Shown one piece after another: positions 15,426 to 23,038 of a stretch of DNA of 43,004 nt. The position numbers and the translations under genes are program-made. A model generated the notes under the pieces. The model did no database searches, had not been told where the DNA came from, and saw nothing but the letters and a program-made list of their open reading frames with translations. This stretch comes from a virus. The stretch is from IMG/VR virus record IMGVR_UViG_3300010158_000132, positions 1 through 43,004 of that record; one strand, 5' to 3'. Every line of letters starts with the position of its first letter. Within the stretch, counting starts at the first letter, position 1.

Positions 15426-15693
15426 TTTTAAGCAGGAACATGGTCAGTGTAGGGCTTAATTGTTCACCCAACTGTACGGTACGCTGGGGATCTATTAAGG
15501 TGTCATAGCTAGCAGGGTGCTCTTCACCCAGCCGGTCGCGATATGTGTACTTGAAGTTGATTCGTACTCTTTGCTTAGTCAGCTGGCGAACTATGCCTAC
15601 TTTAACACCTTTGAGATAGCTGCTAGTAAATGCTATGGGTTGTCCAATGTCTATGGGTTGATTGAGACTGTCTAGGTGTTCGTATGTTTTCAT
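15415..15693 (-). CDS. 92-aa SH3/KOW-like hypothetical protein
   Basis: IGQPIAFTSSYLKGVKVGIV then RVRINFKYTYRD: alternating strands like a small SH3-type barrel. No catalytic motif. The fold is suggested by pattern only. Confidence 0.52.
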   Translation of the reverse strand: MKTYEHLDSLNQPIDIGQPIAFTSSYLKGVKVGIVRQLTKQRVRINFKYTYRDRLGEEHPASYDTLIDPQRTVQLGEQLSPTLTMFLLKNGL

Positions 15694-15695
15694 GA

Positions 15696-15896
15696 TTATT
15701 GGCCTGTTAGTATGTTATATACACCTTGAATCATCATCCATATCACTGCGCCCACTAGGTAAAATAGGAAGCCTGCTACTACAAACATCCATATGTTGGT
15801 CACAGTATCCCAGACGGCGCCTATGGGTTCTTCGGGAGTTTTCTTATTGCCATCACTGTCTGTTAATCCTGCTTGAAATTTCCAATCATCTTTCAT
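15696..15896 (-). CDS. 66-aa single-pass membrane protein
   Basis: Charged N-terminus (MKDDWKFQAGLTDSDGNKK), then a membrane segment around residues 36-58 (WMFVVAGFLFYLVGAVIWMM). The start overlaps the stop of the upstream small gene (TAATG). Confidence 0.58.
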   Translation of the reverse strand: MKDDWKFQAGLTDSDGNKKTPEEPIGAVWDTVTNIWMFVVAGFLFYLVGAVIWMMIQGVYNILTGQ

Positions 15897-16051
15897 TATA
15901 TCAATACTCTCACTATGTTGGTGATAACTGTGTCTAACAGCTTGTACACGATGTAGACTAATATAGCAGGTACAGTCATGATCATTACGGCCAAGACTAT
16001 TCTCCTAGTACGACCTTGTAATACTTCTGGTGAATCACTATCTTCTATCAT
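15896..16051 (-). CDS. 51-aa single-pass membrane protein
   Basis: MIEDSDSPEVLQGRTRRIVL then AVMIMTVPAILVYIVYKLL: one membrane segment. The next gene encodes a similar small membrane protein, and the two may form a pair. The ribosome site is weak (AGAAAG). Confidence 0.5.
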   Translation of the reverse strand: MIEDSDSPEVLQGRTRRIVLAVMIMTVPAILVYIVYKLLDTVITNIVRVLI

Positions 16052-16112
16052 TGTAGACTTTCTAACGTGCTGCGCTTCGCGCTGGTTTCTCTAGTAAAAT
16101 TGGGCCCCGGGG

Positions 16113-16619
16113 TCATTTACGACCTTTGTTTAATTCAGGGTATTGTCCGGTATAATCGTAGATATAATCTAGGTACTTCATTTCCAAATCTTTGTGAAAT
16201 GCAGTTTGTAATTTATGAGTACCATTACCTATTTGTATTTGTTTCATTACTATATCACATTTTCGTGCCCAGATACTCACTTGATTATTATCAACTGCTT
16301 CAGTGAGTGCCAATCTGATAGAGACATCAGTGTCCGGGAATCCTTGATGATTGGCCAGTCTTCCCATGCGACAACGAGTACCGCCAATGGGTTGATCACT
16401 GTGAGTTTTACAAATACCCAAGGGATTGCCTGTTTCGCCAATCTTGTATATCTTATCAGCTACTACAATAAAATATACCCAGGACCTATGTGTGCTGTAC
16501 ATTAGCTCTTCATTAATACTTGTAAACAGCCAACGACTATTTGCTCCCCGTCGGACATTGCACAATTTAACCAACCCATCATTACTATAGTGTCTAATAT
16601 CAAGAACTGAGTATTCCAT
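16113..16619 (-). CDS. GIY-YIG-like protein
   Basis: 168 residues from the ATG at 16619. An earlier ATG at 16664 lies within the promoter's -10 region, so it would not be in the transcript. Residues near 45-65 read SWVYFIVVADKIYKIGETGN, matching the VYxI...xxYKIGxTxN core of GIY-YIG/T5orf172 proteins. R residues (GTRCRMGR) and E in LALTEAVDN could be catalytic. Such nucleases cut DNA in homing or host degradation. It has its own promoter at 16646-16674. Activity is not proven. Confidence 0.62.
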   Translation of the reverse strand: MEYSVLDIRHYSNDGLVKLCNVRRGANSRWLFTSINEELMYSTHRSWVYFIVVADKIYKIGETGNPLGICKTHSDQPIGGTRCRMGRLANHQGFPDTDVSIRLALTEAVDNNQVSIWARKCDIVMKQIQIGNGTHKLQTAFHKDLEMKYLDYIYDYTGQYPELNKGRK

Positions 16620-16645
16620 ATAAACCTTTATAGTTGTAAAACTGT

Positions 16646-16674
16646 AGTATAGTATCAAACGCATTTATTGTCAA
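16646..16674 (-). promoter_or_regulatory. Sigma-70-like promoter
   Basis: Minus strand TTGACA (16669-16674), 17 bp, TATACT (16646-16651). Its position fixes the start of the GIY-YIG-like gene. Confidence 0.8.
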
Positions 16675-16680
16675 CTACAA

Positions 16681-16700
16681 CAAAGCCCCTTGCGGGGCCT
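16681..16700 (-). terminator. Intrinsic terminator with GNRA tetraloop
   Basis: Minus strand stem GCCCC-GCAA-GGGGC (16685-16698) followed by TTTGTTGT. It ends the transcript of 17436-16800 about 100 nt past the stop codon. Confidence 0.75.
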
Positions 16701-16799
16701 TGGTGTCCTAGTGCTTGGTTCCAAGTCTAGGGTCTTGGATAGTAACCCCATTTGACCACGATGGGCATCCAACCAAACTTGGATGTTTTAGGGAGCGGT
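16701..16799 (-). other. Structured 3' untranslated region
   Basis: Transcribed gap between the 82-aa gene and its terminator. It can form ATCCAA/TTGGAT and CTTGG/CCAAG hairpins. No tRNA or protein seen. Confidence 0.35.
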
Positions 16800-17048
16800 C
16801 TACTTCAAATATACAGTAAAAGCCCTAGCGTGCCGTTTAAGGGTATGACGATTGTCTGTACCAATCCTAGGGCCACGAAAGCGGATCCTTGTCCTATATC
16901 CTAGACTCTTTATCTGCAGTCTAGTCTCTTCCAGTTGACTGATTGGTACATGGGCTAGGTTACGGCCAACGATATCTTCGTACAGTTGTCCGTACCCAGC
17001 GATAAACGCCGCTACCTTTAATTCTTTAAACAAGTTATTCACCATCAT
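16800..17048 (-). CDS. 82-aa basic hypothetical protein
   Basis: MMVNNLFKELKVAAFIAGYG start and a highly basic C-terminus (YRTRIRFRGPRIG, then RHTLKRHARAF), suggesting nucleic-acid contact. It overlaps the upstream gene by 14 nt. No family recognised. Confidence 0.56.
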   Translation of the reverse strand: MMVNNLFKELKVAAFIAGYGQLYEDIVGRNLAHVPISQLEETRLQIKSLGYRTRIRFRGPRIGTDNRHTLKRHARAFTVYLK

Positions 17049-17436
17049 AGCTCAAATGAGCATGAGCCTTGTTCCAAGCATCGCGAACCTTACGAGCTTG
17101 TGCTGTAGTCATCACTTCCGTTACTTCAATCTGCTTGCCAGTAAGTTGTTGGATAGCCTTGGGTGGAACTTTAATTACTACTGTATTCTTTTTAACAGTA
17201 GCACCACGGGCCTTACCAACCAACAAATTAGTAATTTCTGTGCGTCCATTGTCAAAGTTGCGAACCAGCAATTCTTTAATAGCAGAATCTTTGTCCTGGG
17301 GTTTAGTCAGTTTAATCATTTCAACATCTGTATGACCAACCTTAACTAAGTGTAAGAAACGTGCATCTGATGTAGTAAAACGCAATTTCAGTTCACCATT
17401 CAAACGACTAACACCTGCGTATGTAAATAATTTCAT
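17035..17436 (-). CDS. 133-aa hypothetical protein
   Basis: MKLFTYAGVSRLNGELKLRF start. Basic central segment with GKARGATVKKNTVVIKV and a helical end (TTAQARKVRDAWNKA). It follows the shared leader TATAGTAAACAAAAAGGAGC and the promoter at 17466-17494. Unknown role, perhaps nucleic-acid binding. Confidence 0.6.
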   Translation of the reverse strand: MKLFTYAGVSRLNGELKLRFTTSDARFLHLVKVGHTDVEMIKLTKPQDKDSAIKELLVRNFDNGRTEITNLLVGKARGATVKKNTVVIKVPPKAIQQLTGKQIEVTEVMTTAQARKVRDAWNKAHAHLSYDGE

Positions 17437-17465
17437 TTTTGCTCCTTTTTGTTTACTATAGAACT

Positions 17466-17494
17466 ATTATACGATTAAATGAATTACCTGTCAA
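17466..17494 (-). promoter_or_regulatory. Sigma-70-like promoter with shared phage leader
   Basis: Minus strand TTGACA (17489-17494), 17 bp, TATAAT (17466-17471): both boxes match consensus. Confidence 0.85.
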
Positions 17495-17497
17495 CCT

Positions 17498-17513
17498 GTT
17501 GTTTTTATACAAC
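17498..17513 (-). terminator. GTTGT...ACAAC hairpin over the clpP stop codon
   Basis: GTTGT/ACAAC stem with a six-base loop holding part of the stop codon. It lies three bases from the next promoter's -35 box. Confidence 0.4.
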
Positions 17514-18110
17514 GGCTTCTGATCTGTTGGTGATTATGCGATCCGCTAGCCCATAGTCCACAGCTTCTTGGGCACTCATAAAGTTATCCCGTTCCATGTC
17601 GTTGGTCAGCTCTTCAAAGGTCTTGCCCCTGGTATTGTGCTTGACATAAATTTCAGTCAAATACTTTTTCATCTTTAATATCTCTTGAGCTTGGATTTGG
17701 ATATCCGTTGCTTGCCCACGAGCACCACCAGAGGGTTGATGTATCATATGACGGGCATTGGGCAGGATTAATCGCTTGCCCGCTGCTCCTGCTTGTGCTA
17801 GACAACTACCCATGGAGCAAGCCTGTCCCATGACGATGGTACTTACATCACACTTGATAAAGTTCATAGTATCATAGATAGCCATACCAGCAGTTACTAC
17901 ACCACCTGGACTATTAATATAGAAAAGGATATCTGTGTCTGGATCTTCAGCTTCTAGAAATAGCATCTGGGCTACTACCAAACTAGAAGAGTGTTCGTTG
18001 ACATCTGTGTCCAACATGACAATACGATCCTTTAACAGTCTACTATAAATGTCGTAACTGCGTTCGCCCTTGGCTGTTTGCTCCACAACCATTGGAATTA
18101 AACTTGGCAT
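17505..18110 (-). CDS. clpP: ClpP serine protease subunit
   Basis: 201 residues, the usual ClpP length. The catalytic triad is complete: S99 in GQACSMG, H124 in MIHQPSGG, D175 in [15 protein letters not shown] (67-70) and YGLAD near the end also match. ClpP forms a 14-mer chamber that degrades unfolded protein fed by ClpX or ClpA. It has its own promoter and lies next to a second ClpP-like gene. A phage ClpX is encoded 10 kb away. It may be used for prohead maturation, host takeover or proteolysis of specific proteins; that use is inference. Confidence 0.92.
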   Translation of the reverse strand: MPSLIPMVVEQTAKGERSYDIYSRLLKDRIVMLDTDVNEHSSSLVVAQMLFLEAEDPDTDILFYINSPGGVVTAGMAIYDTMNFIKCDVSTIVMGQACSMGSCLAQAGAAGKRLILPNARHMIHQPSGGARGQATDIQIQAQEILKMKKYLTEIYVKHNTRGKTFEELTNDMERDNFMSAQEAVDYGLADRIITNRSEAVV

Positions 18111-18135
18111 ATCTTTCCTTTTATGTTTATATGTT

Positions 18136-18164
18136 ATTATACTACAGAATTGTTTTTAAAGCAA
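18136..18164 (-). promoter_or_regulatory. Sigma-70-like promoter for clpP
   Basis: Minus strand TTGCTT (18159-18164), 17 bp, TATAAT (18136-18141). Confidence 0.7.
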
Positions 18165-18173
18165 GAGTTTTGA

Positions 18174-18752
18174 TTATTTTTTGAAGTCGGATACAATGTC
18201 GCAGATACCCAGTTTAAGAGCTTCTTCAGCAGATAGATAAACATCAGAAGTTGGTAATAACTTTTTCATTACAGTGGCTCTGGTCATGCCAGTGGTCTTG
18301 ATATAATGATTCAACATACGCTGTTGGATCAGTGTAAATTCTTTGGCTATACTAATCAGTTCATGATGCTTGCCGTCTGAACTACCTGAGTACTGATGAC
18401 TCATTATACTAGTATTAGGTGTTAACATTCTGCGACCTTTGTGCCCTGCTAAGAATATCATCAAGCCTGCAGAGGCGATAACACCTAGTCCCACTGTTTT
18501 AACTGGGATACTGCTAGCCGCTATTATATCTATAAGAGCAAACGCATCTTCTACAGAACCACCTTCGGAACATACTATTAATAACAGTTCCTTTTTCTTC
18601 TTCTGGGTTACATGGTTTTCTAGTAGTATCCACTCAACTATTGGTTTAATGCTTTCATCTGAAACATCGCTCATCAATACAAAGATACCCGAGTCTTGCA
18701 ATATCTGCGAAGTGTCGCGTTGATCGATTTCTGAGGTAGGGGCTAAGGGCAT
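18174..18752 (-). CDS. Second ClpP-like serine protease
   Basis: 192 residues. It is diverged from the neighbouring clpP but keeps a probable triad: S94 in IASAGLMIFLAG, H119 in MSHQYSG, D170 in TSDVYLSAEEA. The usual SPGG is changed to SEGGS (62-66) and the basic loop KKKK (51-54) is unusual. It could form a mixed ring with ClpP, or act as a separate protease such as a head-maturation enzyme. It has its own promoter. The triad is seen; the partner is unknown. Confidence 0.85.
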   Translation of the reverse strand: MPLAPTSEIDQRDTSQILQDSGIFVLMSDVSDESIKPIVEWILLENHVTQKKKKELLLIVCSEGGSVEDAFALIDIIAASSIPVKTVGLGVIASAGLMIFLAGHKGRRMLTPNTSIMSHQYSGSSDGKHHELISIAKEFTLIQQRMLNHYIKTTGMTRATVMKKLLPTSDVYLSAEEALKLGICDIVSDFKK

Positions 18753-18784
18753 GTTCTCTCTACTTTTAATTAACTATGTATATT

Positions 18785-18813
18785 ATTGTACTACAGATAT
18801 TGAATAACAACAA
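18785..18813 (-). promoter_or_regulatory. Sigma-70-like promoter for the second ClpP
   Basis: Minus strand TTGTTG (18808-18813), 17 bp, TACAAT (18785-18790). Confidence 0.6.
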
Positions 18814-18843
18814 GTATTTATGAGTAGATATGTTACTGTTTGA

Positions 18844-19917
18844 TTAAGCTGAACATTGGCTTTTTGGCACTAATTTCAGCTGAGTTTTACTGGCCTGCTC
18901 CAAAGTGTTTGGGGTAGTTTTAAGTTGGATAGCGGAGTCCATAAAATAACCAGCATTTACCCGAACATTGGCTGTGTTAGTTTTCGAAACATCCACAAAA
19001 TATGTAGATTGATTATAATCATCTATATGGTCCAAAGCCGCCCATCGAAAGCATTGTTTGTGCATAACTTGATCCTGTTGAGTAAAAACAGTAAGCTCAA
19101 CTTGAGGTTCGGACAATATCATAGTCTGGATCAATGCGTTGGTCTTGACCGTGTCCGAAAAACCCATCTTGTGTCCTTGGATATCTACCACAGAAGTATT
19201 ACGAATACAGTTTGTAAAGCATTGACTTGGGATAATATCTTGGGCTGTGACCTTGTAGGCTTCGATTAGCGAATTTAAGTAATCCCGATTCCAACTTAAA
19301 CGAAACGGAATGGTTAATACGCCGTTTCGATTATTATCAAATTGTACTTGGGCAGGCTTTAGTTCGATGTTCATACCCCTACGATAAAAGTCATCGAGTA
19401 CTACCCCTGCTAGCCTATCGCCCTGTTGCCGTTCATATTGGATAGATGCTAGATTAACACTGGCCTTGGCGCCATCTAAATTTCCGGCTACTCGACTTTC
19501 GTGTAATAATCTATTGGCGATAATACTACGCTTGATCCAAACTTTCATCTGGGTCTTATGGCCGATGACATTATCCTTGGCTTGCCAAAGTATTTCATAC
19601 TTAGATATATAGCCAGAAGCATAGGATATGATGTCGTCTCTCTTTATGCGTCTATCGACTACTTCGGTCTCAGATGCTATAATAGAACCTACTGCTTGCT
19701 CTACAGCCAATCTAAAACCATTTAGTCTAGACTCTTCGTAAGACTTACCTACTCCTAAGACTTCGATGTAGTAGACTTTTTCACCGCCAGAAAATAACCA
19801 ATATCCTGCTGTTAGTATTGAGCTAACAGGAATCTGTAACAGCATGGCTCCAGTTATAACCTGGGCTTGGCTTACTGTTGCCAGCAAGACCAAGACTATA
19901 GCTAGTAAGCGTCGCAT
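18844..19917 (-). CDS. Exported protein with FlgT-N/LPP20-like domain
   Basis: 357 residues with a signal peptide (MRRLLAIVLVLLATVSQA). After it comes YYIEVLGVGKSYEESRLNGF then RLAVEQAVGSIIASE, the (V/I)xVxGxGxSxxxAxxxAxxxA pattern of FlgT N-terminal and LPP20-type domains, which occur in periplasmic proteins. The C-terminal region has four Cys (QCFTNC, QCFR, QCSA), suggesting disulfides. It is coded with a lipoprotein gene just upstream and may form a complex at the outer membrane. Unusual cargo for a phage. Confidence 0.68.
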   Translation of the reverse strand: MRRLLAIVLVLLATVSQAQVITGAMLLQIPVSSILTAGYWLFSGGEKVYYIEVLGVGKSYEESRLNGFRLAVEQAVGSIIASETEVVDRRIKRDDIISYASGYISKYEILWQAKDNVIGHKTQMKVWIKRSIIANRLLHESRVAGNLDGAKASVNLASIQYERQQGDRLAGVVLDDFYRRGMNIELKPAQVQFDNNRNGVLTIPFRLSWNRDYLNSLIEAYKVTAQDIIPSQCFTNCIRNTSVVDIQGHKMGFSDTVKTNALIQTMILSEPQVELTVFTQQDQVMHKQCFRWAALDHIDDYNQSTYFVDVSKTNTANVRVNAGYFMDSAIQLKTTPNTLEQASKTQLKLVPKSQCSA

Positions 19918-20633
19918 TACATTGCCATCATACGGCCGATTTGTAGGCGGATATCATTATGTTTTGTATCCCAGCGCATAACAACCTTTACAGCCTTGCC
20001 TTCATCGATTACTGTTCCTTCTTTCATGTACAATCCAGATAAGATACCCTGGTTAGTATTAATAATAGTAGTCTTCATTTTGCTAGCAATCTTCATAGCG
20101 GCATTTCGCGTCGCTGTGTTTTCTTCGGTATTGCCAGATGCAGCTGCTTTAACACTAGGGTCGTCATCTGCAGCTACCAAGTCATCTGCTGTGCCTGTAT
20201 TTCCGGTCTTGCTAGATTTATTGGAAGAAAAATTATTGTTGTTATTATCCTGTGCGTGTTCCAAGTTTTCTGAAATCATAACAACAGATACTTTACTAGC
20301 AATAGTTTCTTTATTGATGAAATCGTTGAGCGATTTTTTGGCTTCTAATTCAGCTACACGGAATGCTTCGCGGGCTGAATTGTGTAAACCGCCCCATGTT
20401 GGCGCATACCCAGTAACTTCGATAGCTTCCATCTGTCCACTTAGACTGTAAATAATTTTAACTCCTTGTTTCTTATAATCATTTACTGCTAGGCGTTGAT
20501 CTGCTATGGGAGTAGTTGCAGTAGAGCTAGGTTCAATACCTGCCCCGCTGCTTAATTTGGACGGAGCCGAACTACAACCTACCAAACTCACTAGGATACC
20601 GCTCATTGCTAAGACTAAAATGCGTTGTTTCAT
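19917..20633 (-). CDS. Lipoprotein, LPP20-like
   Basis: 238 residues with a signal peptide and lipobox (LVSLVGCSS; Cys at about residue 20). The middle has IEVTGYAPTWGGLHNSAREA then FRVAELEAKKSLNDF, again the small alpha/beta LPP20/FlgT-N-like pattern. A Ser/Asn-rich linker (NNNNNFSSNKSS) follows. Its stop overlaps the next gene's start (TAATG). Probably an outer- or inner-membrane lipoprotein made during infection; the role could be superinfection exclusion or envelope repair, both untested. Confidence 0.7.
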   Translation of the reverse strand: MKQRILVLAMSGILVSLVGCSSAPSKLSSGAGIEPSSTATTPIADQRLAVNDYKKQGVKIIYSLSGQMEAIEVTGYAPTWGGLHNSAREAFRVAELEAKKSLNDFINKETIASKVSVVMISENLEHAQDNNNNNFSSNKSSKTGNTGTADDLVAADDDPSVKAAASGNTEENTATRNAAMKIASKMKTTIINTNQGILSGLYMKEGTVIDEGKAVKVVMRWDTKHNDIRLQIGRMMAM

Positions 20634-20666
20634 AATTAACCTCTTAGTTGTGTTGTACTATAAAAC

Positions 20667-20695
20667 AGTATAACTGATCTGGGAATTAAAGTCAA
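20667..20695 (-). promoter_or_regulatory. Sigma-70-like promoter for the lipoprotein operon
   Basis: Minus strand TTGACT (20690-20695), 17 bp, TATACT (20667-20672). Confidence 0.78.
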
Positions 20696-20719
20696 TCATA
20701 TTATAGCCAAAATTTAGCC

Positions 20720-20745
20720 AAAAGAAAGCCCCTATTACTAGGGGC
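20720..20745 (-). terminator. Intrinsic terminator after the phasin gene
   Basis: Minus strand stem GCCCCTA-GTAA-TAGGGGC (20728-20745) followed by TTTCTTTT. The stem is perfect and the loop is of the GNRA type. A second, longer imperfect hairpin (about 20750-20788, ATCCTAT/ATAGGAT ends) lies between it and the phasin stop. Confidence 0.85.
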
Positions 20746-20797
20746 CGAAGATCCTATGCGGTGCGCTTCTATGAAGGCGGATAGGATATGTTAGTAA

Positions 20798-21061
20798 TTA
20801 CTTACTAGTTTTTGAAGTTACTTTTTCGAAACTCTTTGTAAATTCTTCAGTTTGTGTTTTAGCAATCTCAACGATAGATTGAAATGTTGCCATTTGAGCA
20901 CGGGCAAAATCACTAACGTCACTTGTAAAAGCAACCAAAGTCTTGCTGAGTTCTTTTGGTTCTACATAGCACAAAATAGCCTGTGTATTTTTTTCAGCTT
21001 GATCAATAAATTTGACTGGGTTTAATGCTTCTTTGATTGTTTCAAAATCGAATTGTTTCAT
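20798..21061 (-). CDS. Phasin-like protein
   Basis: 87 residues, soluble and helical (KLFDFETIKEA-like start: MKQFDFETIKEALNPVKFID). FQSIVEIAKTQTEEFTKSFE is typical of phasin C-terminal helices. Phasins coat polyhydroxyalkanoate granules and are common in betaproteobacteria. It has a promoter, a long leader (about 70 nt) and a strong terminator, so it is a separate unit. A phage phasin might alter host carbon stores. The family call is by helix pattern and composition. Confidence 0.7.
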   Translation of the reverse strand: MKQFDFETIKEALNPVKFIDQAEKNTQAILCYVEPKELSKTLVAFTSDVSDFARAQMATFQSIVEIAKTQTEEFTKSFEKVTSKTSK

Positions 21062-21141
21062 GGTAAATCTCCTATAATTAAGCGAGTTACATCGCTAGCC
21101 CGACCAATTCGGCACTAACTGTTCTCTACTGTATTTATATA

Positions 21142-21170
21142 ATTATATTGCGACCGCACATTTTTTACAA
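21142..21170 (-). promoter_or_regulatory. Sigma-70-like promoter for phasin gene
   Basis: Minus strand TTGTAA (21165-21170), 17 bp, TATAAT (21142-21147). Confidence 0.68.
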
Positions 21171-21185
21171 CCTTTTTGGCAGATT

Positions 21186-21893
21186 TTATTGACGCAACTT
21201 TGCCAGACCCAGAGATTTTAAAATAGTTATATAGAACCATCCAATATCAAATTCCCACCACCGTTGGCTAAATTTAGGATTGGCACCATCTGCATGATGT
21301 CCGTTGTGTAACTCTTCGCCGCCGATCCATATGGCTACGGGCCATAGGTTGCGACTGGTGTCCTTGGTATCGACATTACGATAACCCCACCAATGCGATA
21401 ACCCATTGATAACTCCGGCCGCCCAAAATGGTATCCAAAGCATCTGTACACCCCAAACTATCCAGCCCCATAGGCCAAATAGGCATAGATCAATGATCAG
21501 CATGAGCATGATACCTAGTGTATTATACTTTTTGTACAAGTGGCGTTCAATCCAATCTTCTGGTGTGCCAGTGCTCAACTGTGCGATCATTATGCGATCC
21601 TTAGCGGCTTGTTTATAAAGTAACGCACCACCAAACAACACACGCCATATACCATAGATCTGGGGGCTATGTGGGTCGCCAGGTTGATCCGACTTTTGAT
21701 GATGCTTACGATGGACTGCTACCCATTCTTCGGTAATCATGCCAGTTGTTAGCCAAAGCCAAAAACGCATAAAGTGTGCTAACACAGGATGAAATGTAAC
21801 TCCTCTGTGGGCTTGACTGCGATGTAGATAAAGGGTAACACAAGCTATAGTGAGTTGAACCATCACCAGGGTTGATAAGATAATATACATCAT
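21186..21893 (-). CDS. Acyl-CoA/fatty acid delta-9-type desaturase
   Basis: 235 residues with the three histidine boxes of membrane desaturases: HRSQAH (24-29), HRKHH (61-65) and HNGHH (196-200). Hydrophobic segments around 1-20, 125-160 span the membrane. It would insert a double bond in fatty acyl chains using O2 and a di-iron centre. Host-type desaturases are longer at the C-terminus, so this is a compact version. It lies 4 nt from a GNAT gene and near a phasin, suggesting lipid remodelling during infection. Confidence 0.9.
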   Translation of the reverse strand: MMYIILSTLVMVQLTIACVTLYLHRSQAHRGVTFHPVLAHFMRFWLWLTTGMITEEWVAVHRKHHQKSDQPGDPHSPQIYGIWRVLFGGALLYKQAAKDRIMIAQLSTGTPEDWIERHLYKKYNTLGIMLMLIIDLCLFGLWGWIVWGVQMLWIPFWAAGVINGLSHWWGYRNVDTKDTSRNLWPVAIWIGGEELHNGHHADGANPKFSQRWWEFDIGWFYITILKSLGLAKLRQ

Positions 21894-21897
21894 TTAC

Positions 21898-22452
21898 TTA
21901 GCCCAAATCAGCATAAGGTGCCCAAAGATTCTGTAAATTTAAAAAGAATATGTTCTTATTAGCTGTGACAGCTTCTTGGGCGTATGTAAGCATACTTGGC
22001 GGCGGTATATGAGTTACTACTTCAGCATCGCCGTGATCTTCGTGTACTATTAACCCATGCTTATTGGCTAAATGTTTCATAACCGCATTACGGTTCAAAC
22101 AATGTAGATATAGTGTATTAAATCCGCGATTGCGAATCCAAGTGATAGCTTCTTCTATAAGCTGGTCGGCAATACCTTGATTGCGTTCGTCTTCTGCTAC
22201 CATAATACCAAACTCCATATCCTTTTCGGATATACGAGCCATATGGATAACTCCTACCCATTTGTTGCCTTTGGTAGCTATTAAAAAATAATGTTCTTCT
22301 GGATTGCTTAAAATACCATCTATTAAACTATTAATAAATGTAGAGCTTGTAGCGATACCAAAATAGGTAGCTAAAGTTTCTGGAGATTTCTCCCGTAGCC
22401 AGTCTCCATATAAATGGAAATCCTGCATAGGGAGAAAACGGGTAGCTAACAT
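21898..22452 (-). CDS. GNAT-family N-acetyltransferase
   Basis: 184 residues. The GNAT core has EFGIMVAEDERNQGIADQLI (near 80-100) with the acetyl-CoA loop RNQGIA, and LYLHCLNRNAVMKHLANKHG (about 115-135) as the final strand-helix. It transfers an acetyl group to an amine; substrate unknown. Coupled with the desaturase gene downstream. Confidence 0.82.
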   Translation of the reverse strand: MLATRFLPMQDFHLYGDWLREKSPETLATYFGIATSSTFINSLIDGILSNPEEHYFLIATKGNKWVGVIHMARISEKDMEFGIMVAEDERNQGIADQLIEEAITWIRNRGFNTLYLHCLNRNAVMKHLANKHGLIVHEDHGDAEVVTHIPPPSMLTYAQEAVTANKNIFFLNLQNLWAPYADLG

Positions 22453-22453
22453 C

Positions 22454-22570
22454 TTATTTGTAGCAGGCCTGTGCTTCTTTAATTTTGCCGTTACGGGCTA
22501 AATTAGCCGCATACTTGGCTTTACCGCAAGCACATAAAAAATCATAAATTGAGTTAATAATCTTTTTCAT
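22454..22570 (-). CDS. 38-aa peptide
   Basis: MKKIINSIYDFLCACGKAKY, then AANLARNGKIKEAQACYK. Three Cys (CAC, ACY). Good ribosome site AGAGGA. It lies between the GNAT gene and the 46-aa gene with 1-2-nt gaps. Function unknown. Confidence 0.52.
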   Translation of the reverse strand: MKKIINSIYDFLCACGKAKYAANLARNGKIKEAQACYK

Positions 22571-22571
22571 A

Positions 22572-22712
22572 TTAAAATCCTCTTAATTCAAAATACTTTG
22601 TCCAATACTCAACTTCGGCGTGGGACTTTGGTTCTTTAGAATTAATAAACTGTTCCAAAGCATTCGGTTGTGTTAGAAAGAACTGGGTAAGTTCCTTTAA
22701 TAATTTTGTCAT
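22572..22712 (-). CDS. 46-aa peptide
   Basis: MTKLLKELTQFFLTQPNALE then SHAEVEYWTKYFELRGF, ending in an aromatic-rich helix. Ribosome site AAAAGGAGTC. Possibly soluble. No family identified. Confidence 0.52.
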   Translation of the reverse strand: MTKLLKELTQFFLTQPNALEQFINSKEPKSHAEVEYWTKYFELRGF

Positions 22713-22843
22713 TTTGTGACTCCTTTTAGATATATAGAACCATATCATGGTTTCTACTGAGTATTTATGTTGTGGCGCACAATATAAAATTAAAGTTTTA
22801 TTACATAGGTTACAGAACTAAATAGTTTACAAGGAGATTTATT

Positions 22844-23038
22844 ATGTTATCATTACTCAGAAAATTACTTGGCTCTAAGTCAGCAGAAACAACGGAAGTG
22901 CCTTATAAAGTAGAAGCTCCAGTTGGCGAACCAGCTTTACCATTCCCAGCGGCAAAACCTACTAGGAAGCCAACTGCAAAAAAAACTACCACGGCAAAAT
23001 CAAAAGCGCCTCGTAAACCACGAGCTACTAAGGCTTAA
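22844..23038 (+). CDS. 64-aa basic Lys/Ala/Pro-rich protein
   Basis: After MLSLLRKLLGSKS it becomes PTRKPTAKKTTTAKSKAPRK, a tail typical of histone H1-like or AlgP-like DNA-binding proteins. Ribosome site AAGGAG. It is one of few plus-strand genes and overlaps the convergent gene by 4 nt. It might bind nucleic acid or host DNA. Confidence 0.6.
   Translation: MLSLLRKLLGSKSAETTEVPYKVEAPVGEPALPFPAAKPTRKPTAKKTTTAKSKAPRKPRATKA

Noticed and set aside
16620-16664. Earlier ATG for the GIY-YIG-like gene
   Set aside because: This ATG overlaps the -10 box of the TTGACA-N17-TATACT promoter, so it would not be transcribed; the ATG at 16619 with AAAGG is preferred.
16690-16799. tRNA-like fold in the 3' UTR of the 82-aa gene
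   Set aside because: A GGTTCCAAGTC string recalls a T-arm, but the stem is not complementary and there are no acceptor or anticodon arms.
19996-20451. Plus-strand frame of about 150 codons opposite the lipoprotein gene
   Set aside because: It is antisense to a gene with a clear signal peptide, lipobox and domain pattern, and has no ribosome site of its own.
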